Positions 35,197 through 44,053 of a DNA stretch of 56,395 nt are shown here, piece by piece. Location: positions 1-56,395 of the forward strand of contig NZ_FOWK01000016.1 in assembly GCF_900115435.1 (NCBI RefSeq), read 5' to 3'. The position numbers and the translations under genes are program-made. Below the pieces are notes generated by a model. It had not been told where the DNA came from and searched no databases. It worked only from the letters and a program-made list of their open reading frames with translations. This DNA is from Prevotella sp. tf2-5. Lineage in GTDB: Bacteria > Bacteroidota > Bacteroidia > Bacteroidales > Bacteroidaceae. Positions within the stretch are counted from its first letter, which is position 1, and every line of letters begins with the position of its first letter.

Positions 35197-35979
35197 TTAA
35201 TCCGAGTTTATTACTGTACTTAGCCACAGATCTGCCATTTTTTGATGTCCTGCCGCTGTTGGATGTATGCCATCCCATATCCAATAAGAGGGATTTTGCT
35301 TGGTCATTTCTTCGAACATTTTCTCATAATCGAGCAAGATAGCTGCGTAGTCAACAGCAATTCGTCGAACAACCTTTGCACACGCAGCTATTAATTTCTT
35401 TCGCTGTTGGTAATTATCAGCCGATCCTATTCTTCCAACCTTTGCAACAAAAGGCGTTCCAAGAGCTATCTTGACGTTAGGGTTGGCAGAACGAAGTTGA
35501 TCAAGCAAATCCCGATAGTTACTCTCCCACTGTTTTATATCGAGTGGAGCCTTGCCACTGAGGTACAAATCCACATCGTTGGTTCCGACAAGCAAAGTCA
35601 TTACATCAGGGTGAAGATCAATGCAATCAGATTGCCAACGCTGCTGAAGCTCATTGAGTGTATTTCCAGAGATACCACGATTGAAAAACAAGGTTTCTTG
35701 CTCAGGATAGTCACTTTGAATCCTGGCAGCGCACAGCATCATGTAACTATGACCATAGATGTGGTTCAAGTCCTTCTGGTTCCGTTCCTCTGTCGACATC
35801 ATTTTTCCTCCACTACGTCCCCAACCGCCATCGGTAATAGAGTCGCCGATAAACAGAAAGCGTACTCCTTTCTTAATGACATTGCAGATAGAGGCAATAG
35901 AGTTACTTGCTTCCATGTTTATCCCTATTTTGGGTGAAGCAATGACTAGAATCAACAGTAACAGTAGTTTCTTCATCAT
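35197..35979 (-). CDS. SGNH/GDSL-family hydrolase, secreted
   Basis: About 260 aa from the MMKKLLLL start, which gives a signal peptide; a frame 16 codons longer lacks one. Block I is FIGDSITDG with the nucleophile Ser (about residue 45), block II has FNRGISGN, block III LVGTNDVDLYL with the conserved Asn, and block V DGIHPTAAGH with Asp and His. This family covers lipases, acetylesterases and rhamnogalacturonan acetylesterases; the layout suits a carbohydrate acetylesterase, which is not proven. Confidence 0.92.
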   Translation of the reverse strand: MMKKLLLLLILVIASPKIGINMEASNSIASICNVIKKGVRFLFIGDSITDGGWGRSGGKMMSTEERNQKDLNHIYGHSYMMLCAARIQSDYPEQETLFFNRGISGNTLNELQQRWQSDCIDLHPDVMTLLVGTNDVDLYLSGKAPLDIKQWESNYRDLLDQLRSANPNVKIALGTPFVAKVGRIGSADNYQQRKKLIAACAKVVRRIAVDYAAILLDYEKMFEEMTKQNPSYWIWDGIHPTAAGHQKMADLWLSTVINSD

Positions 35980-36063
35980 CTCGTATTCTTGCGGCTCATA
36001 TCCATCTTGCATGTCTATCGCGCACACTTATTGTGCCACTAATTCTAGACATAGAATCATAGC

Positions 36064-36513
36064 TTATGCCAAGAGCTTCTTTACAATCTCAGAGATGACT
36101 CGTCCATCAGCTTTTCCTGCCAACTGCTTGCTGGCTGTGCCCATTACCTTTCCCATCTCCTTCATGCTTGTGGCTCCCACTTCAGCAATAATCTTCTTCA
36201 CCTCTGCCTCTATCTCCTCTTGGGAAAGTTGTTTCGGCAGATAACTCTCAAGTACTTCCACCTGTGCCAACTCAGCATCAGCCAAGTCTTGACGCCCTGC
36301 CTGTGTATAGGTTGCTGCTGTCTCCTTACCCTGCTTTGCCAGTTTTGAGATAATCTTCAACGCATCAGCATCAGCCAATGTGTCGTTGGCTCCTGGAGCA
36401 GTCTTTGCTTCCAGAAATACTTTCTTAATGTTGCGGAGCGTCTCCAGACGCACCTTGTCGCGAGCCTTCATTGCAGACTTGATGTCCTCGCTAATCTGAT
36501 CGAATAATGCCAT
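36064..36513 (-). CDS. GatB/YqeY domain protein
   Basis: About 149 aa from MALFDQIS, chosen over an ATG 24 nt upstream because the family begins MxLxxxIxxDIKxAM. The conserved VRLETLRNIKKVF, YLPKQLSQEEIE and MGKVMGTASKQLAGKADGR blocks are complete. YqeY resembles the tRNA-binding tail domain of GatB; its cellular role is not firmly known. Confidence 0.93.
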   Translation of the reverse strand: MALFDQISEDIKSAMKARDKVRLETLRNIKKVFLEAKTAPGANDTLADADALKIISKLAKQGKETAATYTQAGRQDLADAELAQVEVLESYLPKQLSQEEIEAEVKKIIAEVGATSMKEMGKVMGTASKQLAGKADGRVISEIVKKLLA

Positions 36514-36633
36514 AATATCGCTATTTTTATTAATCAATACATTTCTTTGTGATACAAAATTAATTATTTTCCATCTGAACGACTCACACTTCCATAAAGT
36601 TTTAGTTTAATTTAGCGATTAAACTGTCTAATG

Positions 36634-36942
36634 TCAGTCATAGTATTCTATTTGCAGTTCCTGGCTGACATCAAACTCACAGTCATCATCATAGAAGTAA
36701 ACCAATCGCAGGCCACGATACACTGATGGAACTTTCAGAACTTCCAACAAATGCCACTTGGGCTTACCGAAGTCATAGGAAGAATGGTCAAGGATGATTC
36801 GATTCGAGGTATAATCGAAATGATAGTAGCCACCACCTAAACATGAATCACCAGGCTTCAACAGGTCTTTATGCTGATTAACCATGCCAAGGCGAAAGTA
36901 GCCATCCATTGTTATTATAAACTTCGGTAGTGCCATCATCAT
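36634..36942 (-). CDS. Hypothetical protein, coupled to upstream gene
   Basis: About 102 aa from the first ATG of the MMMALPKF stretch; this start overlaps the upstream stop as ATGA. I do not recognise a named family. The sequence is rich in aromatic and acidic residues (GGGYYHFDYTSNRIILDHSSYDFG, read as short pieces around residues 40-62, and an FYDDDCEFD patch near the C-terminus) and resembles small cytosolic alpha/beta proteins that act as partners or immunity-type proteins, but there is no direct proof. Last gene of a five-gene minus-strand run headed by the zinc-binding mini-gene at 38388. Confidence 0.65.
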   Translation of the reverse strand: MMMALPKFIITMDGYFRLGMVNQHKDLLKPGDSCLGGGYYHFDYTSNRIILDHSSYDFGKPKWHLLEVLKVPSVYRGLRLVYFYDDDCEFDVSQELQIEYYD

Positions 36943-37244
36943 TTGTTCATAACCCAAGCAAACCCTTTAGCAATTCTCTTTTCTGAATCGATGAAATGAT
37001 TGCCAGGATTCCAACAGAACACAGTGCCTGAAAGTTCAACAGTTCCATCATCACCAAGCGTTGCATACAAGTTCATGCAGTCAAATAGATAGTCCTCATT
37101 GGATGCAGCAGGATAATTGGGACTGACAACACAAGATGTAGTTCTTCCTATTCTCTTGCAATCTTCCAGTTTTGCTATGAGTGAGGAAATCTGCATCCCA
37201 CAGCACATTCTCATATTAAACAACCAAAGATGACCGTGTGCCAT
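36939..37244 (-). CDS. Hypothetical protein, Cys-rich N-terminus
   Basis: A 101-aa protein with no recognised family. The N-terminal third has MRMCCGM and further single cysteines (CKRIGRTTSCVV), and the centre carries the polar segment SPNYPAASNEDYLFDCMN. No signal peptide or membrane helix. It starts 3 nt after the nitroreductase stop and its stop overlaps the next start (ATGA), so it is part of the nitroreductase operon and probably works together with the 36634 protein. Confidence 0.65.
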   Translation of the reverse strand: MAHGHLWLFNMRMCCGMQISSLIAKLEDCKRIGRTTSCVVSPNYPAASNEDYLFDCMNLYATLGDDGTVELSGTVFCWNPGNHFIDSEKRIAKGFAWVMNK

Positions 37245-37247
37245 GTA

Positions 37248-37754
37248 TCATTTTACGATTTCTTCAATGGCCTTACGCTTCTTTTCCTTCAGATCATCAG
37301 CGGGATAGCCGACAGGAATCAGGACGGCAGCTTCCTCATTCTCACCTAGACCAAAGGACTTCTTACACAGTTCAGCATCAAAGTTACAAACCCAACATGT
37401 GCCGAGTCCTTGTTCTGTTGCAGCCAGACAAAGATGCTCTACTGCAATGGCTATGTCTATATCGCCATGATGTTTACCATCGGAGCGTACCCATTCCTCA
37501 TCATGCAGTATAGATGCAATGATAACAACAGGGGCAGTAGCAAACCATTCACGGTTGTAGCATTGGCTGATTTTCTTCCTATCTTCCTCACTGCTGATGA
37601 TACGGAACATCCACGGCTGTTTATTCACAGCAGAAGGAGCATACCGAACACACTCCATAATGTAGTCCAGTCTTTCGTTCTCAACACTCTTAGACTTATA
37701 ACTCCTACAGCTATATCTTCTTTTTATCAATTCCAATAATTCCATATTATCCAA
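37248..37754 (-). CDS. Nitroreductase-family FMN oxidoreductase (cytoplasmic)
   Basis: A 168-aa short nitroreductase. The FMN-binding start RRYSCRSYKSKSV is typical (RxSxRxF), followed by APSAVNKQPWMF, the flavin/substrate loop with DIDIAIAVEHLCLAATEQGLGTCWVC split over about 97-122, and the VLIPVGYPAD end. Substrate unknown. It lies 6 nt downstream of a second, exported nitroreductase-like gene. Confidence 0.9.
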   Translation of the reverse strand: MDNMELLELIKRRYSCRSYKSKSVENERLDYIMECVRYAPSAVNKQPWMFRIISSEEDRKKISQCYNREWFATAPVVIIASILHDEEWVRSDGKHHGDIDIAIAVEHLCLAATEQGLGTCWVCNFDAELCKKSFGLGENEEAAVLIPVGYPADDLKEKKRKAIEEIVK

Positions 37755-37760
37755 GATTTA

Positions 37761-38384
37761 TCAGAAGAATTTCACGATTTCATCAAGATTCTTTCTCTCA
37801 GGGCGGTTAGGCTCTTCTGCTCGATAGCCCAAAGCGATGACAGCCATGATTGTCTCATTCTCAGGAATGGTGAAGAGTTCTCTAAGCTTGTCCGCTTCAC
37901 GCATTCCCATGATCAGTGTGTCGAAGCCCATAGCCCTGGCTTTCAAGATTAGATAACAGTTACTCAGTCCATTATCATAGGCTCCCCATCCGTCACCCAC
38001 CTCGTTGGTCTGATTACCTTGGAAGAAGCCAGACTTGCCACGTTCAAAAGTCGAGACGATAAGAACAGGGGCGTTTTTAATACGTTCCTTATTGCCACCA
38101 ACCATATCCTGCACAGCTGCCAGTTTCTCTTCACTGATGGCAACATAGTATTTCGTAGGTTGCTGGTTTGCCCATGAAGGAGCCTCTTGTGCTGCCTTGA
38201 TAAGATCACGAACTTCTGCCTCTGTGATTTTCTTCGAGGCATCGTAGTTGCGGACACTTCTGCGTGAGGTTAATACTTCGTCGAAAGACGATGTGGACGT
38301 AACGTTTTCGTTACTGTTGCCGTTGTTGCAACTTGTCATTGACAACAGTGCCATAAAAGCACCAAACATAATCTTTTTTGTCAT
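37761..38384 (-). CDS. Nitroreductase-family lipoprotein
   Basis: A 207-aa protein with a lipobox LSMTSC (Cys19), which is unusual for this cytosolic FMN family, then a complete nitroreductase domain: SRRSVRNYDASKKIT, APSWANQQPTKYYVA, the loop DNGLSNCYLILKARAMGFD and AVIALGYRAEEP. A lipid-anchored form implies reduction of an extracytoplasmic substrate or of a membrane quinone. Same operon as the cytoplasmic nitroreductase. Confidence 0.88.
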   Translation of the reverse strand: MTKKIMFGAFMALLSMTSCNNGNSNENVTSTSSFDEVLTSRRSVRNYDASKKITEAEVRDLIKAAQEAPSWANQQPTKYYVAISEEKLAAVQDMVGGNKERIKNAPVLIVSTFERGKSGFFQGNQTNEVGDGWGAYDNGLSNCYLILKARAMGFDTLIMGMREADKLRELFTIPENETIMAVIALGYRAEEPNRPERKNLDEIVKFF

Positions 38385-38387
38385 AGT

Positions 38388-38570
38388 TTAATATTTTGTG
38401 AAGTTATACTTTGCTCTAAGTTCAGCCTTCTTCTCTTCACTCTGACTGGTGAAATAACCCTTCCAGCCTGGGCAGTAATTGATATGCCAACGCCAGAACT
38501 TACCTAAGAAAGAATTGGGCTTCTTGTCGTAGTGCGCCCGAAAATTGCAGTTTTCACAATTATGTGCCAT
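38388..38570 (-). CDS. Small zinc-binding-like protein
   Basis: 60 aa from MAHNCENC; the longer frame upstream would start inside the divergent promoter region. CENC and HINYC, plus nearby His residues, suggest a metal-binding knuckle. The C-terminus is a charged helix (SEEKKAELRAKYNF). It is basic and lacks a signal peptide. It heads the nitroreductase run; a minus-strand TATCTTTG (38602-38609) is the likely -7 box. Confidence 0.75.
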   Translation of the reverse strand: MAHNCENCNFRAHYDKKPNSFLGKFWRWHINYCPGWKGYFTSQSEEKKAELRAKYNFTKY

Positions 38571-38625
38571 AATTCTCTTAAAATATTGTAATGTTGGCTG
38601 CAAAGATACAAATAATAAAGGGGAA

Positions 38626-38913
38626 ATGAGTTCCTTTGCCATCAATTATTCGGTAGACGAAAAGAATGACACCTTTCAAGACTTAATGACTCGACTCACA
38701 GCCAAGCAGAAGGCTTTGTTGCTTGCGTTGGCACATTCAGAAAAGGATGTACAGCCCACCAGCGGACAGTTTATTAGGAAATATCACCTTACCTCTGCAA
38801 GTGCCGTACAAAGAAGTTTATCTGCTCTGCAGGAAAAAGACATCGTTACAAGCAATAACGGGCAATACTTTATCTACGATTATTTCCTATACTATTGGTT
38901 AAAGCAACAATAA
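38626..38913 (+). pseudogene. C-terminal winged-helix remnant of an AAA ATPase
   Basis: About 95 aa beginning MSSFAINYS with a good Shine-Dalgarno-like AAGGGGAA 5 nt before it. The whole sequence (LTAKQKALLLALAH, TSGQFIRKYHLTSASAVQRS, EKDIVTSNNGQYFIYDYFLYYWL) matches the C-terminal end of the large Bacteroidota ATP-binding proteins, whose P-loop and sensor motifs would precede it. No such part exists upstream. Either a truncation leftover or a free-standing winged-helix protein that is still translated. It adjoins the left end of the integrated element. Confidence 0.6.
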
Positions 38914-38985
38914 AAAAACAAACGAGACAAACAAACAAAATCTGCTTATCTCGCTGATACTTAATTACTTAGTAAAATTTCTACC

Positions 38986-39009
38986 GCTTAATACTCATCC
39001 TCGTTGAAA
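38986..39009. repeat. Left attachment-site core (attL)
   Basis: GCTTAATACTCATCCTCG followed by TTGAAA recurs at 50296-50319 in the same orientation with one mismatch (A/G at base 12). The two copies delimit the integrase-bearing element. On the minus strand both copies encode FNEDEY then TAA and are followed by a hairpin, which suggests integration into the 3' end of a gene whose tail the element restores. Confidence 0.75.
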
Positions 39010-39057
39010 GGATTGCGATGGGTTGTATATCAACGTGTTATGTTATTATCTCTCAAC

Positions 39058-39073
39058 TTTGGGGACGGCTATT
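39058..39073. repeat. Left arm-type repeat
   Basis: TTTGGGGACGGCTATT, 48 bp inside attL. The matching copy (one mismatch) is at 50182-50197 near the right end, in the same orientation. Paired repeats placed like this are typical integrase arm-binding sites. A minus-strand TATCTTTG is at 39155-39162; no gene is seen in 38914-39221. Confidence 0.65.
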
Positions 39074-39221
39074 TTACCATAGAAAGCGTTAAAACGCCAT
39101 TGGTTTTTCAGCCATTTACCCCTCCGTCATGCTATTACCGCTCTAATTGCGTTGCAAAGATACAACTTTTTTATGAAATATACTCATCTTCCTCAGGAAT
39201 ATTTCCTCAATCCTCTGTTTT

Positions 39222-40487
39222 TTAGTTAATACGGGACAGTTTCCAATCCCTCATATCCATTCTTTCGCTTTTTGTAACCATATTATTGCCATCAATAATG
39301 CATCTCATCTTTATAGAATCACCGCTATAATCATGGGTGGGCATTACTTTAATATATAATGTATTACCATCTTGGCCGAATGTTCCTTTATATGTAAAAA
39401 CATCTTGTTCGTTAATTCTTATAAAAGCAACATTAGGGGGTGTTAGTTCTATTGTAAATGAATGATTGTCATTGTATTCAGAAAACGTCATTGGTTTTGT
39501 TATCTGACCATTTGAATAATCAACCTTACCTAAATCAGTATAATAAGTTATAGTTCGGGTTGTCATCTTGATTTCATCATCAACAGCGAAAGTACGTTCT
39601 ATCCAATTACCTTGAGAATCTGTTTGTTTTAGCTGAACGTCTATTTTATCTGTTCCTAATGCTTCGCCATGGATATAGCCAAAACTCTCTATACTTATAA
39701 GTGTGCCGTTATCGTCATATATATAAATATATGTTTGAGAATTCCCCGTTCTATTAGTATAGGTATGGTTTGCGACATTTCTACAATATGTTCCATCTCC
39801 ATTGTTGTAGCTATACACAAGTTCATCATACCATCCATACCCTTCTCCCCATTCATATTCTATTATCTGCCCATTATCGTTTCTTTTTATTATCGCAGAC
39901 GTTATGTTTGTTTCGTCATTATTCCATATCCTATACATCTTGTCAACATTTCCCCATTCGTCAAACTCAACAACAATAGGTGAGTCTAAATTATATCTCA
40001 CAGATTTGACACTTCCATACAATTCAAAAGTAGCCAAATCATTAGACAGATAAACCAATTCTTGAGGCACAGAGTTTTTGTTTAGCTTTGAATAAAGTAA
40101 CAAACCAACAAGAATCAGTACCACCAAACAGCAAAAGCCAATAGCAATCTGTTTTTTCTTCACAGTACCTAAAGGGGCTGTCTTTGTTTCAGCGACACTC
40201 TCGTCATTAACACTATCACTATATATTTTCCCTTCATGACAAATAGACAAATCCTCTACGCTATCAGTCTCACTCAGAACAGCTATTTCTTCTTTTTCAG
40301 CATCCTTGATTTCAATCCCCGTTTCTTCATCATTCATGGGACTTGGCTCTTTCATGCATAACTCCTGCGGTATCTTTGCAATTTGAGACTCAGCCTTTAC
40401 ATCCTCAATAGGGCAACCACATTGAGGACAACATTCTGCAAATTCTGATAACATTTTCCCACAGTCGGGACATTTTATTAGTGCCAT
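39222..40487 (-). CDS. Zinc-ribbon membrane protein A
   Basis: A 421-aa protein. A double CxxC zinc ribbon opens it (CPDCG...CCPQCGCP, residues 5-26), then a charged Glu-rich linker (about 30-110), one membrane helix (about 114-134) and a large domain outside the membrane rich in Asn, Tyr and Thr with repeated beta-like strands (YRNV, YTNRTGNSQTYIYIYDDNG). The linker and zinc ribbon would be cytoplasmic. The outer region has tandem-like Y/N motifs but no named fold. It is the last of three genes sharing the same N-terminal zinc ribbon. Confidence 0.75.
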   Translation of the reverse strand: MALIKCPDCGKMLSEFAECCPQCGCPIEDVKAESQIAKIPQELCMKEPSPMNDEETGIEIKDAEKEEIAVLSETDSVEDLSICHEGKIYSDSVNDESVAETKTAPLGTVKKKQIAIGFCCLVVLILVGLLLYSKLNKNSVPQELVYLSNDLATFELYGSVKSVRYNLDSPIVVEFDEWGNVDKMYRIWNNDETNITSAIIKRNDNGQIIEYEWGEGYGWYDELVYSYNNGDGTYCRNVANHTYTNRTGNSQTYIYIYDDNGTLISIESFGYIHGEALGTDKIDVQLKQTDSQGNWIERTFAVDDEIKMTTRTITYYTDLGKVDYSNGQITKPMTFSEYNDNHSFTIELTPPNVAFIRINEQDVFTYKGTFGQDGNTLYIKVMPTHDYSGDSIKMRCIIDGNNMVTKSERMDMRDWKLSRIN

Positions 40488-40499
40488 ACTTATCGTTTG

Positions 40500-41468
40500 T
40501 TAGTTATACATATCACCTGTATTAAGGTCTATTAGCCTTCCATTTCTATTATCAACTTTAAAGCGAACATTCCCACCAAGAAGGGGAGAATAAGCTTCAA
40601 CAACAGCCTGACTTTCATTATAGCCAACTATATTTATAGCCCCTGTCGCACATACTCCGTTAGTATATAAGCACATATCTTGGAAAGTAATACAATTATT
40701 TCCGTTACAAAAGTTGTGACTTGACAAATAGGAAATAACATCCTGCGCACTCTGAAAAGAGTATGAAGATGAAACATGCTGCCTTGGTGAGAAATCACTA
40801 CTTTCCACCTTGTGCATCCAATGCCCTTCCCCCATATCTATCCTCCGTTCTTTAAAATCTAAGCTGAAAGTTGTCGTATAACTTGCTCCTTGCATTCTTA
40901 GAACATTACCATCAATCCTATAACTACATCTTTCTGTATCAAAACCATCTTTATAGGTTATTGTAGATTCCGAAATCTCTATTTGAAGCTTCCCATATTC
41001 AGTAGTGCATTCCCATATCCCATATAACCAAGAAATATCATTATTATTTGCTCTTGACTCAGCAGAAAGAGCCGATTCAGACGCGTCTTTACCTATCTCT
41101 TCTGTTATTTTTTCAACAGAGCCTCCTTTTGGTACTTCTCTTTTAGTTGAGCATCTTCCAATAAACCCCAAAATAATCAACCCAACCATAAGAACACATA
41201 CAATTACAGCTATAGAAAAGTACTTCTCATCTTTGCTTGTTTCAGACATCTTAGGTTTTGGGGCAAGATTCCCCTTATTCTTTTCCTCAGCAACAACATG
41301 ATTGATTCCTTCTTGTTTCTTGGGAAATAACGGATTAGCGCAGGGGACTTGTCTTTCGGAATTCACAAGTTCTGCTTTCGCCTTCTCAACAGAACACCCA
41401 CATTTCGGGCACCTAAATGCTCTGTCCGATATTTGATGACCACATTTTTTACATTTGACAAGTCCCAT
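40500..41468 (-). CDS. Zinc-ribbon membrane protein B
   Basis: A 322-aa protein. The zinc ribbon CKKCGHQISDRAFRCPKCG is at residues 5-23, then a Lys/Glu linker, a membrane helix (about 83-103, ending at IGRCS) and an outer domain with a lipocalin-like feel (WLYGIWECTTEYGKLQIEISES, split around residues 145-167; MGEGHWMHKV). The C-terminal part (about 225-322) is a separate domain with SYSFQSAQDVISYLSSHNFC. No family is recognised. It is 12 nt upstream of protein A and follows protein C. Confidence 0.75.
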   Translation of the reverse strand: MGLVKCKKCGHQISDRAFRCPKCGCSVEKAKAELVNSERQVPCANPLFPKKQEGINHVVAEEKNKGNLAPKPKMSETSKDEKYFSIAVIVCVLMVGLIILGFIGRCSTKREVPKGGSVEKITEEIGKDASESALSAESRANNNDISWLYGIWECTTEYGKLQIEISESTITYKDGFDTERCSYRIDGNVLRMQGASYTTTFSLDFKERRIDMGEGHWMHKVESSDFSPRQHVSSSYSFQSAQDVISYLSSHNFCNGNNCITFQDMCLYTNGVCATGAINIVGYNESQAVVEAYSPLLGGNVRFKVDNRNGRLIDLNTGDMYN

Positions 41469-41545
41469 ACTTTTTCCATCAATTAAGCATTATCCGATAG
41501 TAACTCTTTAATAGATTATCCATCTACTCAGGATCTTTTGCAAAG

Positions 41546-42148
41546 TTAAATCAACCTACTCAAGACAAAGACAAGAATCGCTATGATTATAACCCAAAGC
41601 CACCTTTGACTGTCTTTTCCCCGATTCTTGTTTATAGCAAATTGATAATTATCTTTATCAGTAATAGTGGCGTTAAGTGCACCTGTAACTCTGTTAAATG
41701 ATAACAAGACCCAATCACCCTCTTTTACATAACAAGTTGTTGAACGGAAACTACACTTGAATTCTAATACACAGTTTTCTGTAATACAAACTTGAATTCT
41801 TTCATTGTGACCCACTTCACCTATCTGTTCACCTTTGCAAAACACCTTTATAGTAGGGTAAGTCGCAAAAGGTTCTGTATAACCAAGAATTGTAACCCTT
41901 GACGTTTTACTATAGGAACTCAATTCATCATCTATTCGGATGTTTGTATCTATAGCATTACTTTCTATTTTTTGACTATCAAGCGGATAGCCACAGTTTT
42001 GGCAAATAATGTCAGCTTTAGAGACCTCTATACCGCATTCAGGACACACATTTTTAAAAAACAGTTTAGATGGGCAACCACAATTAGGGCATTTCGCTGC
42101 TTTATCTGAAACTTGTTTTCCGCATTCAGGACATGTAATCAGTGCCAT
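41546..42148 (-). CDS. Zinc-ribbon membrane protein C
   Basis: A 200-aa protein with two zinc ribbons: CPECGKQVSDKAAKCPNCG (5-23) and CPECGIEVSKADIICQNCG (33-51). The centre is a short beta-rich domain (about 80-165, TYPTIKVFCKGEQIGEVGH) and the end is a C-terminal membrane anchor (about 182-200), so the topology differs from A and B: the body would face the cytoplasm. First of the three-gene zinc-ribbon run, about 300 nt downstream of a minus-strand TACCTTTG box (42455-42462). Confidence 0.75.
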   Translation of the reverse strand: MALITCPECGKQVSDKAAKCPNCGCPSKLFFKNVCPECGIEVSKADIICQNCGYPLDSQKIESNAIDTNIRIDDELSSYSKTSRVTILGYTEPFATYPTIKVFCKGEQIGEVGHNERIQVCITENCVLEFKCSFRSTTCYVKEGDWVLLSFNRVTGALNATITDKDNYQFAINKNRGKDSQRWLWVIIIAILVFVLSRLI

Positions 42149-42594
42149 AGCCGCATTAATAGTAGCACCCGATGGCTCTATTGGTGCAGTTATTAAGCTA
42201 TAGACATAAAGGAAAGTGGAGCCTCCATCCTACCTTATTCCTTGATGTAGGGCTTGGACTCCCTTGTAAATTGAATAAGGAGAATAATTGCCCCACTTGG
42301 TTGTATATCGTTAAACGCATATACAAGCACAAGAAGAGCGTTATTCCTACTTTATTCCGATTTACATTTTTTGTGAAGTGTCCAAGTTCACATCAACGGA
42401 ATCAAGCGAAATGCGCTTTCTCAATATGTCTGCAATTCATTATGAACTGCGGTACAAAGGTACGGCTTTTTCTTTAAGAAAGGCTGTTGAGCAATAAATA
42501 ATTAACAAATAATAATAGATACTCATAGGAAATAACTATCAAATACTCAATAGAGTACCAAAATCATTTTAAAGATAACAGACAATTATCTCAA
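42149..42594 (-). other. Gene-free interval with long leader, imperfect repeats and -7 box
   Basis: A minus-strand TACCTTTG (42455-42462) would start a leader of about 300 nt before the zinc-ribbon genes. Inside are a CCTTATTC/GAATAAGG inverted pair (about 42235-42275), a duplicated minus-strand GGAATAA(A/G)GTAGGA word, and a GCACC/GGGTGC stem close to the first start codon. A 70-codon open stretch exists on the minus strand, but I do not accept it as a gene. Confidence 0.5.
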
Positions 42595-44019
42595 TCAGTT
42601 CAAACCATTTTCTGAATACAGACACTTTTCTTCCATCAACTTCTTATTGAGTAATTCAGAAACTTTGTTTTTACCAATCTTGAACCCCATCGCTTTTAAC
42701 CTCTTCAAGTTCTCGTTTCTTGAAAGAGATGTGTCTATCTTATCATATATTTCATCATAATCCTTATCGGTATTACGGGCCGTCACCTGACCTTTATTTT
42801 TGCGCTCTCTGTATAGAGTCATCCTACTTCTTTCCTCTCCAAGCTCCGCTTTCACAAGTGACAATTTGTGCATATAGTCACCAATCCCGTTATAAGTTCC
42901 ACGTTTGAGTATAATACCACATTTAGGAGCTTTTGATTTTGCAGTCTGAATTATTTTACTATCTTCATAGATGGTCGCTTCATAAGCCATATTAGTAAGT
43001 CTTACAAGGTCATTGATGGTAATATCGTCATGCTCTACAAAACGGTTATAGTCACAAACCATATTAACAAATAAAGCATTAATGTCTATATCTTTCTTTA
43101 TGTAACGTCTCAATAAAGCCTGTTTGTATAAGAAATTTTTGCGGCCTCCGCCATCCTTCAATTTCTTAACAAGATATGTTGTTCTTATATAATCTTTGTC
43201 TATGAATTGGTACAAGCCATCAATCCATTCAGGTTTTTCTGTCCTATTAATGCAACAATTGCCATGCCTATATAAAAACTCCTTATAACTTAAGTATCTT
43301 GCATCGTTAATGATGCTCTCGTCAATTAAGTGGTTCTGTGTATCATTATTACTACTACGTATGGAGTGATTTTTATTAGTATCTTTGTTACAGAGAGCCA
43401 CCTTGCTCTTATTATCTGATTGGGTATTGGAAATAGCCTGTAGTTGTTCCTCAGACAAGAAAGAAGAGAAAGAGAAAACCTTGTTATACAGCTTGCTATT
43501 AAAATACTCTCCTGCCTTATTTGTACCATGCATCATCTGACAAGCCGACCTACCACAATTATCAGTAATCTCAATACCCAATCTTAGAGCTATTGCATTA
43601 TACAGAGCAGCATACAGTTCAAAAGAATATATAGGCTCATCAAAAACATACAACAGTCTATACCTGTTACCAAGATACTCGCCTTTCTCGTCATACTGTC
43701 TATGTCTGAAAGTTGTGTACATCATTGTAGGTTGAACAGGAATAACAACAACCTTAATCTCATCCCAACAATACAGAATATCATCAAGGTCAACAGAAAC
43801 AATGTTTGTCTGCTTAAATCTACCCTTTTTATCAAACCCCTTGTAGATTTGATATTCACCTTCAATGCCAAAACAACACTGTATTGAATGTCCGCTTATT
43901 ATTAGTTCATAAAGGGCATTAACATCAATGTCCTGCTCTATGAATTTCATTTTAGAGTAATCCCCTTTTGTTTTGTTAGGCTTTCTTCCAAACCCTTCAA
44001 CACTTGTACTCACGTACAT
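42595..44019 (-). CDS. Prim-pol (AEP)-like replication protein, element copy
   Basis: A 474-aa protein resembling archaeo-eukaryotic primase/polymerase domains: a DxD-type metal motif in VSVDLDD (Asp77, Asp79), an RLLYVF strand (about 121-126) after an aromatic TTFRHR segment, and DNCGRSACQMMHGTN (about 153-167), placed like the conserved third region of mobile-element prim-pols. The C-terminal half is helical and ends in a likely HTH (ENLKRLKAMGFKIGKNKVSELL). A paralogue is at 53777-55210. In related elements such proteins start plasmid-like replication; here the upstream leader is highly structured. The assignment rests on motifs alone. Confidence 0.65.
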   Translation of the reverse strand: MYVSTSVEGFGRKPNKTKGDYSKMKFIEQDIDVNALYELIISGHSIQCCFGIEGEYQIYKGFDKKGRFKQTNIVSVDLDDILYCWDEIKVVVIPVQPTMMYTTFRHRQYDEKGEYLGNRYRLLYVFDEPIYSFELYAALYNAIALRLGIEITDNCGRSACQMMHGTNKAGEYFNSKLYNKVFSFSSFLSEEQLQAISNTQSDNKSKVALCNKDTNKNHSIRSSNNDTQNHLIDESIINDARYLSYKEFLYRHGNCCINRTEKPEWIDGLYQFIDKDYIRTTYLVKKLKDGGGRKNFLYKQALLRRYIKKDIDINALFVNMVCDYNRFVEHDDITINDLVRLTNMAYEATIYEDSKIIQTAKSKAPKCGIILKRGTYNGIGDYMHKLSLVKAELGEERSRMTLYRERKNKGQVTARNTDKDYDEIYDKIDTSLSRNENLKRLKAMGFKIGKNKVSELLNKKLMEEKCLYSENGLN

Positions 44020-44053
44020 AATTAATTAGATTGTCCATCCCATTATTTTATAA

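Noticed and set aside
39000..39220. A gene ending FNEDEY at the left element end
   Set aside because: Only about 12 codons are open before a TGA; I treat it as an attachment-site tail and not as a gene.
42250..42450. 70-codon minus-strand open stretch before the zinc-ribbon genes
   Set aside because: No start codon in a credible place, the product is low in charge with repeated words, and the stretch is built from internal DNA repeats; recorded as leader only.
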